Below are positions 46,412 to 60,200 of a stretch of DNA of 64,000 nt, piece after piece. The stretch comes from Salvelinus alpinus (Eukaryota > Chordata > Actinopteri > Salmoniformes > Salmonidae), in NCBI RefSeq assembly GCF_045679555.1, contig NC_092120.1, forward strand, positions 9,723,805 through 9,787,804, in the 5' to 3' direction. Below the pieces are notes generated by a model. It worked only from the letters and a program-made list of their open reading frames with translations. It had not been told where the DNA came from and ran no database searches. The number at the start of each line of letters is the position of its first letter. Position 1 is the stretch's first letter. The position numbers and the translations under genes are program-made.

Positions 46412-48224
46412 TATTGCATACCAGTACTCATTTATCCAAATGACCAAGAAGTATTGGAAGATTTCAAATCAGGATGAAGAGTATCAGTTACCAATTTCAA
46501 TTATCATACCTGCTAGCCGTTCTCTTTGACTAAATAAGCCATCATTGATACACAAAAACATCTATTTGCTGTATAAACACAGTTAGCCATGTTGCCGTTG
46601 GGGTGCTTTCAAATTCAACCACTTGGTCTTCATAAGAGTATGTTATTAACTTAAAACTCATAAGGCTTGGAATTCATCACTTTGACCAATATTAAATAGA
46701 AGACAAACATATACGTTTTGACATAGAAAACAACAATCATTCACTAGAAATGAAATATACTTTCATGACATGCAGGCAAAAGCAATACTGTTGCCTGTCG
46801 ACGTACAGCCCCTGTACAGGTGGCCCACCACTTCAGGAGTAGTAATACTTATATTGTGGTTTATTTCAGACCATCATAACACTTTATATTAAGTTGCCCT
46901 TATACCATGTAGTTACTCAAACTGCAGAGAAGGAACATAACAATGCTTGAATTGCACTAAAAGGATAAGTGACAAAAAATGTTTGACATTAATTACCAAT
47001 CTAGTTACATGAAATAAGACAGAGAAAATGATATTTGGTGTAACTACATGGCATTGCTGTGACTTAATGTAAAGTGTGAGCCTATAGTTTTTTTCGTACA
47101 TTCAGTCTGTGCGTTTCCCCAGTTTAAGAAGTGAATGCCATGGCTTGGTTTTAATTCACCTGAATATGTAAAGACATTCTAGGAGTGTACTTAACTCATT
47201 TCGGCCAAAACTGGTGCGGCACAACTGATCACCAAAGGTACAAAAAAGGCAACCGATCTGTCAGAACGTAGGTCAGTCTTCGAGAAGTGGCCTCGCGTTT
47301 CACAAAGTTCAATCTACTTCCCCCCTCACTTCTCCAGAGATCCATCTCTTCGGCTTTTAAATAGTCGTTATTGTAGAATTAAAACTAGTAGGCAAGTTCC
47401 AATTCTATGGTATTTACAGTTGTACAGCTCTGCAATCAAGAACTAAAGTTTCTGTGACACTATTCTCATTTCATCTCAAGGGTTAGTCAGAGGGTTGCAT
47501 GCAAGGTCCTCCCCCTCAATGACACCATTGTGATGGAGATCAAAGAAATCATTGCGGTGAATGAAAGTGTTGATATGCTTCTTTATTCCAGAAAGAGACC
47601 AAGAGGTGGTCAGGACTTGTTTCCTGAGGCCTGCATTAGCCAAGTCACTTAAAATAAAATACTGAAAAATGGTGGCCACAGTCAGATTGGGAGGATGACT
47701 TGGGCTTCAACCTATAATTTGAAGAGTAATAAGCTATTCTGAAGCATCACAGAGCATATTCAAATGTGCTAGTGCCATAAAACCAGTACTGGGCCTACCT
47801 TTAATCTTCATTGAGCTTATCCTCTGTGTAGACATCCGTTTTTGTAATTGTCAGTTAATGTCAAAAGCCAGACAGTTTTCAGGAAGTGTTACATCTTTGA
47901 CGGATACTTAACTACATCCATTCAGTTTCTCAATGGCCAACGGATCAACCCGACTGAACATTCCAGACTTTCTCTGCTTTGCTCGGAGTCCCAGTCTGTC
48001 CCAACATGGCAGGTAACCAACCAAGGAACCTGTCAGTCTCTCAGTAGGAAGACAACAGGAAATAGTTAAGGGGGGCAGGGAGAGTGAAACGCAGCCTTCG
48101 TTTGGAGACTTCTGGGTTCTGAGCCGTCCTATAAGGGTCTCCATAATAAAACTCCTGGCTGAATCAGTGCAATTTGTGCTGTCCGGTTTAAGAGAATCCT
48201 AGTGGTTTTGTGGGTCTTTGGTGG
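46412..48224. other. ADAM15 3' UTR and downstream region
   Basis: No coding exon. AATAAA on the minus strand occurs at 47582-47587 (about 640 bp after the stop) and 46860-46865 (about 1.36 kb). Either could end the ADAM15 transcript. Confidence 0.4.
47582..47587 (-). terminator. Candidate ADAM15 polyadenylation signal
   Basis: Nearest AATAAA downstream of the ADAM15 stop codon on the minus strand. Confidence 0.3.
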
Positions 48225-51200
48225 TTAAATCAGAGGTGTCGAGTTAGGTTTTCTGGGTTGTGACGTCCGTACTGGAGGTAAAGGGGCACGTCTATGTGAG
48301 AGAGAGAGGGATATAGAAAGATAGAAAAGAAGGTCACCTCCAGCTTTTGTTACAATACTGTACAACACCAACTGTATGTCTCTATCTGCCCATTCATCTG
48401 ACATCTATACATTCATCAACTTAGCCGAACAATACAGCCACTGAAGTACCTGGAAGGGATGGCTGCAACAGGAGGAACTGAAGTTATACTCCCTCCATGT
48501 TGCACGGGGGCACCAGATGCAGTGTACCCAGGATGGGTGGGATGTGACGGGGGGTCCGAAGGCAAGGACTTCCTGGAGGCTGGTGGTTTTTTGGGTGGTA
48601 CAAGGGCCTGAAGAAAATACAATAGAAACATATAATACAATCCAGGTGTGACACAGGATGATTTTTGTTGATTATAGCCGTCTCGTCACATAGAGTTTAG
48701 GTAACAGAGACAAGACAATTGAAGATTGAGGGCTCTAGACCAACTTCATTCCTTGGGGGCCTGATTACTGTCACTTTTGCCCCAGCCACAGCTAACATAC
48801 GACTCCAATGATCAACTAATGATCTTCAGTTTAAAAACGCAATTAGTTTAAATCAGCGGTGTTTGCTAGGGATGAGGAACTAGTGTGACCACTATGGCCG
48901 CCGAGGACTGGAGTTGCCCATCCCTGCTCTAGACCAAAAGTAGATTTAATTGATTAACTTTTGGTTTAGTTAACTGTTCTGCCAATAGTACTAGAAATAA
49001 TTTATGAGACTTGCTGATATTGATGTGTTGAAGGTTGCCTGATTGTACATGGACGATGCAAACTACACTCACCGGCCAGTTTATTAGGTACACACATCTA
49101 GTAGAGGGTTGGACCCCCCTTTGCCTCCAGAAGAACCTGAATTATTCTGGGCATTCCACAAGGTGTCAGAAATGTTCCACAAGGAGGTTGGTCCATGCTG
49201 ACGCGATGGCATCATGCAGTTGCTGCTTATTGGACGGTGGTATATTCATGCTGCGAACAGCCTGTTCCATCTCATCCCGAAAATGCACTATTGGGTTAAG
49301 GTCTGGGACTGCGTAGGTCACGCCAGGCAATGTTTTTTCACTCCTTGATTGTTCAGTGTTGGTGATAGCGTGCCCACTGGAGCCGCTTCTTGCTATTTTT
49401 AGCTGATAGGAGTAGAACCCAGTGTGGTCGTCTGCTGCATTAGCCCATCCGTGACAAGGACCGACGAGTTTTGCATTCCGAGATGCTATTCTACACACCA
49501 CTGTTGTACTGTGCCATTTGTCTGTTTGTGGCCCACCTGTTAGCTTACACGATTCTTGCCACTCTCCTTCGACCTCTCTCATCAACAAGCTTTTTTTGCC
49601 CACATGACTGCCGCAGACTGGATGTTTTGTTTGTCACAACATTTTCAGTAAACCCTAGACACTCGTGTGAAAAGCCCAGGAAGGCGTCCGTTTCTAAGAT
49701 ACTGGATCCGGTGCGCCTGGCACCGACGATCATACCACGCTCAAAGTTGCTTAGGCCACTTATTTTGTCCATTCTAACCTTCAATCAAACAGTAACTGAA
49801 TGTCTCGATGCCTGTTTTATATGGAAAGCCACGGCCACGCTGTCTGTAGAAGCGATCCCTTTTCGTGAACGGGGTGCTGTACCAGTGAGTGTATTTACAC
49901 TACACCAATATATTAAGCATGGTTTAATATGCAAATTAAGTATCAACACCAATAAAATGCAGTTAAAAATGCAAATTTCACCTAAATATTTTTTTCTTTT
50001 CAAATAGTTACTAACATTGCCATTAGCTATAGCCATAGATTAGCTATGCATTCTTTTGTAACCAACTTTTTAGAGCCACTTCCACTTCTGTCTAAGGGAG
50101 TGAATATGAAGTACTTTTTTATCTGCATTTGCACATAACTGTAAATTCAGCAATAAAATACAATTCTGAACTAAGCTTGATTAGTGTGATTAGATTCATT
50201 GTCTCAAATAATTAAATCCATCGAATCAACCAATCAACTACAGACTCATCAATTAACCACACAATCAACCATTAAATCCCTCCACAATCAATTAACCAAC
50301 CCACCCCACTTATCACATAAATCAACCAATCAGACCCAATGCCCACATGCAGCCATGTCTACATGCTACTCTGGTACCTGGCTGCCTGTTAGCACAGGGT
50401 CAGGGGGTAGAGGCTTGGTGGGAGGAGCCGGCCGACTCAACGATGGCTAGAATAACGGAAGGAAAACAGAAGGAATAGATGGAGAGAATGAGAGAGAGGG
50501 GTGAAGAGACCAACCAAAGGAAAGGGACTATTCAGCTATTCTAACTGAATGAGACTCCAGAGTAGTCACAATACTCAAACATTCGCTTTTTGTATGATAA
50601 AAACAACAAACGTCAGATGAATTCTCATGCAATGAGATGTCAAAGACCCAAATAATTTCTATTAGCAAACCACAGAGATGAGACAGCTACCTCTATTCAT
50701 TCGCCATCATGCTCAGTTCCATGCAGGTAACAAATGCACTCTAAAGTAATGGAATAGTATCCATTACGTTACTATTGACAAGACAGATTCCAATCATGGA
50801 AGTAGATGATAAGAGGGAAAGATGATCGACACCAGTGCTACTCAATGCCATACAGATGAGATGAATTTACCCACACTGACCAAACGTTAGAAATCAGCAA
50901 CTTGACCAATGACTATAAGATACTTTTTGAGGAAGAGTGGTAGGGAATATACACTGAGTGTACAAAACATTAGGAACACCTGCTCTTTCCATGACAGATT
51001 GACCAGGTGCATCTAGGTGAAAACTATGATCCCTTATTGATGTCACCTGTTAAATCCACATACAGTAGATGAAGGGGAGGCGACAGGTTAAAGAAGGATT
51101 TTTAAGCCTTGGGACATGAACTGTGTATGTGTGTCATTCAGAGGGTGAATGGGAAAGACAAAATATTTAAGTGCCTTTGAACAGGGTAGTAGGTGCCAGG

Positions 51201-54200
51201 CACACCAGTTTGAGTGGGTCGATAACTGCAACACTGCTGAGTTTTTCACGCTCAACAGTTTCCTGAGAGTATGAAGAATGGTCCACCACCCACTCAAGCC
51301 AACTTGACACAACTGCGGGAAGCATTGGAGTCAACATTGGTCAGCATCCCTGTGGAACACTTTCAACACCTTGGAGAGTCTATGCCCCGACGATTCAAGG
51401 CTGTTCTGAGGGCAAAAAGGGTTGCAACTCAAAATTAGGAAGTTGTTCCTAATGTTTTGTACACTCAGTGTACATTGATTCTAGAGCGTCAGCTAATTAA
51501 CTATGTAGCTCAAGATTTGAATGTTATGTAATAATGCCTACCGTGTTTTGTAGGCATCATCACAGAAGATTCGACACACAATTTACAAAAGTGATTGTAA
51601 ATAAAGAGATTAACAACTCTGGTGTGTGGAGCCACGGTTTTTGTCAACTAGTTCAATCATTGTGTCTCAGCACATAGGCTACTCTTCCAGATCTAAGCTG
51701 GGGATAGAGTTCGCTCATGTGGAGGGTTCTTTTGCTAAGTGACAGATTTACACATCTAAACAGGAGAGTTAATCTTGTCCAAATTAAACCCCTGTTAAGC
51801 ATTAGACACTGCGGCTACTGTTGGCGCTTACTAGGAGGAACATGCTCCCCCCCATGCCAGTAAGTAATGCTAAGTAATCAAAGTAATGCTGTGGTTGGTT
51901 TTCAACATCAATTTTTAAGTCACCCTGTACATGCAGGTTTCCATTCAGACTGACATGTCATATCCTCATAGAATATATATTTTTTAATGTTGTTTTTTTT
52001 ACCCCAATTTCGTGATATCCAATTGGTAGTTACAGTCTTGTCCCATTGCTGCAACTCCCGTACGGACTCGGGAGAGGCGAAGGTCGAGAGCCATGCGTCC
52101 TCCGAAACACTACCCTGCCAAGCCGCACTGCTTCTTGACACACTGCTCCCTTAACTCGGAAGCCAGCCACACCAAATTTGTTGGAAAAAACACAGTACTG
52201 ACGACTGAAGTCAGCGTGCCACAAGAGCATGATGGGACAAATAGATCCTGGCTGGCTAAACCCTCCCCTAACGATGCTGGGCCAATTGTTTTCCAACTCA
52301 TGGGTCTCCCGGTCGCGACCGGCTGCGACACAGCCTGGGATCAAACCCGGGTCTGTAGTGACGCCTCAAGCACTGCGTTGCAGTGCCTTAGACCGCTGCG
52401 CCACTCAGGAGGCCCCCTCATAGAATCATTTTAAAGAAACAGTGTGATGGCATGGCCCTCTAAACAGATACAAAAAGGGTGATTGCTTGAGAATCAATTT
52501 TGGAACCACAGCTCTGAACAAAAACAACTACAACTATTACTACATATGGACGAAGACCTCGTCATTAATGGCAACCTCTGACTGTACCTGGTTGTTAGGG
52601 GGGCTGGGGTCGGGGGGCAGGGGCTTGGTGGGGGCTGGCCGTTTCCTTCTTATCTAATGATGAATATTTGGAAAAAGTAGAGGAACAAACACGACTTCGC
52701 TATAATACTGCAACTATTATAAAGACAGAATGTTAGTTCTAGAAAACATGAGAATTCTTATAGATAAATAATGATAAGTTAGAGATTTCATCTCATTGCA
52801 TTGCACACACAAGCATTTTTCAAGCTACCCATCACCTCACAGGCCTAGGCCAGGTTACCTGGGCTTGTTTTAAGACAGGGTCAGGAGGAAGTGGCTTAGT
52901 AGGCGGAGCAGGTCTGTCCTGAACCTGATAGGAGAAAACAGGAGGCAAAGGGTTTTGACAGCCAATGGAAACATGCATTGGGGGGTAAATTAGTTATTAG
53001 ACTTAAGCAGAACATATACAACTCAGATTGAGAAAATATGAATTGGTTTCTTGAACATATGCTGAACAAAAATATAAACACAACACGTAAAGTGTTGGTC
53101 CCATGTTTCATGAGCCGAAATAAAAGATCCCAGAAATATCCCATACACACAAAAAGCTTATTTCTCTAAAATGTTAAAATGATTTCCTTATATGAACTGT
53201 AACTCAGTAAAATCTTTGAAACTGTTGCATGTTGTGTTTATATTTTTGTTCAGTGTAGTTACACGTAGACCTTGTTAATGTGTTAGATGCTTTTTAAAAT
53301 TTTCTTTATGCTCCCCTTATTCAGGCAAATCTTACATAGCTCCCCACATGAAACAAATACAATAGTATACAGTGCCTTCGGAAAGTATTCAGACCCATTG
53401 ACTTTTTCCACATTTTGTTACGTTACAGCCTTATTCTACAGTGGATTAAATTTAAATAAATCCTCAGCAATCTACACACAATAGCCCACAGTGACAAAGC
53501 ATCAAGAATGGTCCATCATCCAAAGGATATCAAGCCAACTTGACAACTATGGGAAGCATTGGAGCCAACAAAAATGCAAAACAGAAATACCTAATTTACA
53601 TAATTATTCAGACCCATTGCCATGAGACTCGAAATTGAGCTCGAGTGCATCCTGTTTCCATTGATCATCCTTGAGATGTTTCTACAACTTGATTGGAGTC
53701 CACCTGTGGTAAATTCAATTGATTGGACATGATTTGGAAAGGCACACACCTCTCTATATAAGGTCCCACAGTTGACCGGGCATGTCAGTGCAAAAACCAA
53801 GCCATGAGGTCGAAGGAATTGTCCGTAGAGCTCCGAGACAGGATTGTGTCGAGGCACAGATCTGTGGAAGGGTACCAAAACATTCTGCAGCATTGAAGGT
53901 CCCCAAGAACACAGTGGCCTCCATCATCCTTAAATGGAAGAAGTTTGGAACCACCAAGACTCTTCCTTGAGCTGGCCGCCCGGCCAAACTGAGCAATCGG
54001 GGGAGAAGGGTCTTGGTCAGGGAGGTGACCAAAAACCCGATGGTCACTCTGACAGCGCTCCAGAGTTCCTCTGTCGATATGGAAGAACCTTCTAGAAGGA
54101 CAACCATTTATACAGCCCTCCACCAAATCAGGCCTTTATGGTAGAGTGGCCAGACGGAAGTCACTCCTCAGTAAAAAGGCACATGACAGCCAGCTTGGAG

Positions 54201-57200
54201 TTCGCCAAAAGGCACCTAAAGGATTCTGAGATCATGAGAAACAAATTGGTCTGATGAAACCAAGATTGAACTCTTTGGCCTGAATGCAAAGTGTCACGTC
54301 TGGAGGAAACCTGGCATCATCCCTACGGTGAAGCATGGTGGTGGCAGCATCATGCTGTGGGGATGTTTTTCAGTGGCAGAGACTGGGAGACTAGTCAGGA
54401 TCGAGGCTAAGATGAAGGGAGCAAAGTACAGAGGGCCACCCGAGTGGTGCAATGGTCTAAGGCACTGCATCGCAGTTGCTAGCTGTGCCACTAGAGATCC
54501 TGGTTCAAGTCCGGGTTAGGGGAGGGTTTGGCCGGCAGGGATATCCTTGTCCCTTTAGTGACGCCTGTGGCGGGCCGGGCGTATGGACGCTGACACGGTT
54601 TCAAGGTGTACAGTGTTTTCTCCAACACATTGGTGTGGCTGTCTTCCAGGTTAAGCTGGCAATGTGTCAAGAAGCAGTGCGGCTTGGTTGGGTCGTGTTC
54701 CCGAGGATGCATGGCTCTCGACCTTTGCCTCTCCAGAGTCCGTATGGGAGTTGTAGACAATGAGACAAGACTAACTACCAATTGGATACCACAAAATTGG
54801 TGAGATAAAAGTACAGAGATCCCTTGATGAAGTCCTGAGCGCTCTGAAGCAGGTTCTCAGACCGGGGGCGAAGGTTCACCTTCCAACAGGACAACGACCC
54901 TAAGCACACAGCCAAGACAATACAGGAGTGGCTTTGGGACAAGTCTCTGAAACACGACCCAACCAAAGAGTGGCCAAGCCAGAGCCTGGACTTGAACCCG
55001 ATCGAACATCTCTGGAGAGACCAGAAAAAAGCTGTGCAGCAACGCTCCTCATCCAACCTGACAGAGCTTGTGAGGATCTGCAGAGAAGAATAGGAGAAAC
55101 TCCCCAAATGCAGGTGTGCCAAGCTTGTAGCTTAAACAATTCCCAAAAAGTCTTGAGGCTGTAATCGTGCCAAAGGTGCTTCAACAAAGTACTGAGTAAA
55201 GGGTCTGAATACTTAAGTAAATATGATGTTTCAGTTTATTTTATAAATGAGCAAAAATGTCATTATGGGGTGTGTGTGTATGTGTGTAGATTGATGAGGG
55301 AAAGAAACAATTTCATACATTTTAGAATAAGGCTGTAACCTAACAAAATGTGGAAAAAGTCAAGGAGTCTGAATACTTTCTGAAGGCACTGTAAATACTG
55401 TAGTATTACTATATTTATATACTATTGTATTCACTGTAGTGTTTTTGTGGACATGACTGTAGTATTTACAATTTACTATAGTATAAATGCAGTAGTATTT
55501 CTATAGTTAGAACTTCCACTTCGGCGGTATCCAGATTGTCATACCGACCTTGTGCCATCCTGGGATATTCTGTAATACCGGCACTGAACAGAAGGGGTGC
55601 TATTTTCAAACTCCATTGAGCCTCTGTAATCCAAAGGTTAGCAATACTGATTTTGCAAGAAGCTAACCACTTAGCTAGATAATCAGCCAGCCAGATAATT
55701 CTACCCGCCGACTTACAGCTGCACTAGGTTCAGACAGCATTCCTGTGTATATTAAGACACCACGGAGTCAGTGCAAGATATGGCTCAGAAAACGTACCTC
55801 AATCCAGGGATGAGAAATGCGTTGTACTCCGAATTGTCCCATTATCCCAACTGTTACACCGTGAAGACAATGGGACAATTAGGAGTACAATACATTTCTC
55901 ATCCCTGGATTGAGGTACATTTTAATCTACACAGGAATGCTGTTTGACCCTAGTGCAGCTATAAGCAAGCGGCTTGGATCTGCTGGCTAATAGATAACTA
56001 GCTACTAAATTAGCAAACCAAATGCCCAACTACAGAGTTTTGAGCATATTTTAGACAGTTAACTTAATAGTTATAAGATATCTAGCTGTCAAACATTTAG
56101 TTATGAATTCCATACTGTAACTAGATCACCTGGCGTGTGCCGCGCAACAGTGTGTGACTCACAAGGTTCCAGTCTCTAGTCATTGTGTGCTTGTAAACAA
56201 ACACAATGTGATTAGTGACTACCAGTAAACTTCATAATGAAAAATAATGTGACAGGTGAAATGAAGAACGCAATCTTCTTTATCTCCTAACGTATTACAC
56301 AAGTTGACTGCAGGTACCTTACTTACAAAATTAGCTACAAATATTCAAATGTATAAAAAAATTCAAATAAATAGTTTCAAAGATATTGACAGTATTGAAA
56401 AACCATCCTGTGGCTATTTCTAAATACCCCAGTATACGGTATACTGCCCAAGCCTAAAATACTATAGTATTTACTATAGTGTTTTAGTTTTATTATCTTT
56501 GACATAGAATTGGTGGCTTTGTCCTTGAGGAATCTTACTGGACAAATACTAAAACATTTCCATAACCTGTAGGTAGAAATTCTATAGTAACTACTACACA
56601 TGATTAAGGTATACTACAGTGTGTAGTATAGTATTCTATAGTACACTACAGAATTATATAGTAAGCACTACACAATAGAGGGGAATACCAGTGTGTAGTA
56701 CAGTATTCTACAGCATACTACAAAATTATATAGTAAACACTACACGATCGAGGGATACTACAGTGTGTAGCATAGTATTCAACAGTAGGGATTCATATTT
56801 TCCATACAAGTTTCAATACTGGGAATAATTCATATTTATACTGAACGTTCTGGTAAATAGCAAAAAAATCAGATGTGCCCATTTAAAGAGTTTAAAACCA
56901 AGATATGGTCACTATGCCAGGGTTCTCCACAAATAAGAGAGTAAAGATTTCAGAGAAAATTAAACTGATATTTAGTAATGATAGAGTAACTGTCTTTGAT
57001 CGCCAATGACATTGTTGTGAATTGCGAAACAGGCCGTTCATAAATTCTGAGCCTTACGTTCCTCAATTAATTCAGCAAATTTCAGCGGAAAGCCATCTAG
57101 ACACAGAGCGCGCCCAGAGTATAGAGTTCTTGAATCATTCAAACTTTGTAACGACAGTCAAACAAAAAAGTCAAATGACCAAAGTTGCTAAGCTTGCTAG

Positions 57201-60200
57201 ATAACCTTCAACGAATGACAGAATGTCTCCTCTTTTTGGCAAAAATCGAGTTAATGATCATACGGATAGCAGATCAGCTCAAGAATAACAGGGAGATGAA
57301 GAGTGGAAATAGTTTAAATATCAAAGAGACAGCGCAGAGAAGATGTTATAGCGGTATTTTGACATGCATAGGCGAGAGACGTGCTTTGATAATACAACCT
57401 ATGGATTACAGAATAAAGTTAGGAATGTTCATGCAAGACAGGAGTCAGGGTTTTGGATTAGAAAATAGCCTAGGCTTTAGGACAGGAGAATATATAATTT
57501 CCCCTCATCCCTACCCATAGACTTCATGCCTGTGACAGAGATGACTATGTAATAAATTGTGCATAGGCCTATTAAATTTGTGACTGTCTGATGAGTCACT
57601 GAAGAGTCAATGACAGCTCAAAGAGGCACATGTTTTATAGGCTATACTGTAGGGTTTTCCTGTAGGGTTCATTAACTGCATTCGGGTCGCGTGTGCATTC
57701 CAGCAGTGGCAATTACGAGTGTACTTTGAATTTATGGCAACTTTGTGTGAAGTAAATACGCTACACTAAAGGCTACCATGCGACAACCTGTTTGGATAAT
57801 GCGCTATTAAATATTTTGCTAATCTGATGCTGCGCATGTTGTGTATTTTGTGGAATTGCATTAGTGCCAACATTGGGGAGCATTTTTGTAATTTTCCAGG
57901 TGTTGTCATTTAATCTTTTCGGGAAATGTGTATTCATGGGTCAGTCAAGGGATCTCGATTACCCATGTTAATCCCTATTATACAGTTTACTACAGAATTC
58001 TATAGTATGTACTATAGTATTCTATAGTAAACTGTAGTATTTTTTCATGTGGGTCAACTCAGAGAGATTGACGTCTGCTAAATGGCTAATATTATTACAA
58101 CAAAGTCAGTGTTATCGATTCCATGTACCTGTAATAAGGGCACATAGGAACAGTGTAGGTGGAAAAACTATTTGAGTGACAGTCAGGGAAGGCCAGGCTG
58201 GGTCATCGTGGTACCTTTTCAGAAGGCAGCGACGGGGTCATTTGGATGTCACTCTGGCGGCTCCAGTGGTACCTCAGAGGTTGGACCTGTTCCCCGTTAC
58301 GAGCATCCACTCGCTCGGTGGCCGGGGTCCTGGGAGACAGCACATATTAACACACTAACACATTACCATAAAGGTCATACCACAATTTCAATAATGGGGG
58401 TGCTGAAGCGTTACAAATAGTAAGCTGAGCACTGTCATAAGAGTTAAGAATTATGTTTCTCTATAACACTGGTCCAGCCCTCAAAGAATGGGTGTTTGAT
58501 TACAATACACTGGTTAATATACATGATATTACAACCTTGGGGAATAATCAGTTCTGAAGAGTCAGAGGTGATTGCAGTGGTACAGTATAAGTAGAAATGA
58601 GGTTGACAGAAGTAACACTCAAAATAAGCTTATAGAACTGAGACTCTACAGAATGGTCACCATCACTATCCACGAAACCGGCTCTAAAGGAGTCTTATCT
58701 AAAACATTGAAGAAATGGGGAACTAAACTGGGGTGAGTTTCCCAAAGCCTTCGTAGCATTTAGTTGGTCGTTACATCCTACTTAAAGTGCATCGCTAGTA
58801 TCTGAGCTGTTTACTCAAAAAACATATGTTGAACTAAAACTGATCAATCAAATTCTCTCTCTCTTTAGATTATAGTGAGTTATTTTAATATGGACCAACA
58901 TTCACAGATATTGTTGCAAACTAGAGACACTCTTGGGTGTTATATGGAACACTAAGCATTAACGTTGCACTTCAGTAACGATTCGTCGTAAAGAGACACC
59001 CCAGAACTGAGCAGCTAGAAACTAATTCCATGGCTTTACTCTACCCTTAACATTTAGTACCTTTTAGCCTGTTCCACGGCAAACACCAAGCCCCAACTCT
59101 CACTATGGGACTCACTGACCCCACTGAATTATGAGTGGTGAAAAACACAGTTAACTCAGACCTCCATTGATTGATGAAGTGCAAGATAATTGGACATGCA
59201 CAAGGTTTCAAACTTGCACATACTCTAGTTGGCTATAGCCCCTTTCATTCCATTATAGCTATTAAAAAAACACTATGGCCGAAATTCTGTCCATACTGAT
59301 AGCGGTTTTCTGCACTGCGCAAACATATACATACTATATAAACATTGTAACTAATATGTGAACACAGCTGGTGTCCCCTGGGTCAGGGCTCTCACCGGCT
59401 CTGTTGGCGTCCGGTGCCCTTGTGGAAGGGGCTGGTAGTGCCCAGGCAGGGCAGGTTGCGGTGACAGCGGGGGAAACGCAGGGCGAAGAAGAGGAGAACC
59501 ACTGGCAGGACGAAGAGGAAGATGACCAGCAAGGCCACACGTGCCGGGTCAGATCCTGGAGATACAGAAAAAATTGAGGTCTTGGTTATCACATGGCAGA
59601 CATAGAATTAAAGCTGGGTGCATGTTACTTATTTCATCCTAGTTTTGTTGATACGGTGTCCCAATTTCTCAAGGATTTGATTAAGATAAGGAGTGTATAT
59701 CTATGAGTGCAGTCAAGTTGTGCATTAACAGAGGAACGGTGAGGTACCTCTAGGTGCTCTTGCAGGGCCACTGTCCACACTGCCTCCATGGCCCGTGTAC
59801 CTACAGTCTGGAGGAGCCCAGCCCACGTCACAGTGGCAGTTCTTATTGCTGTTGCACACCTGGCAATGTCAGAGAGAGGATATTGAGCCATATTATTAAT
59901 TTAACATCAACAACAGTATGGGCCAGTCCATTGTGAGCTGTACAATATAACTTATATAAGGGGAGACAGGCAGCTGGCTTGCTCACCCCGTGTCCGTTGC
60001 ATTTGCTCTGACACTCGTCGACGCCGAACAAAGACACATCCTGACACCGCTGGTTCCAACAGGCCTGAACCACAACATGGTTAGTAATACCAATCGTCAT
60101 TTTAGATATGCATGTAAGCTTAGATAACACAGCAAACCTCCCTATTCCAAAGGGTCAAATGACCCGTTCCACAAAAACAGAAGTATTTTGCATTGTATTT

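Noticed and set aside
52093-52434. Plus-strand open frame of 113 codons
   Set aside because: It runs through a SINE defined by its 11-bp target duplication.
58172-58420. Plus-strand open frame of 82 codons
   Set aside because: It is the antisense of the ADAM15 tail exon at 58329-58215, which has proper splice sites and phase.
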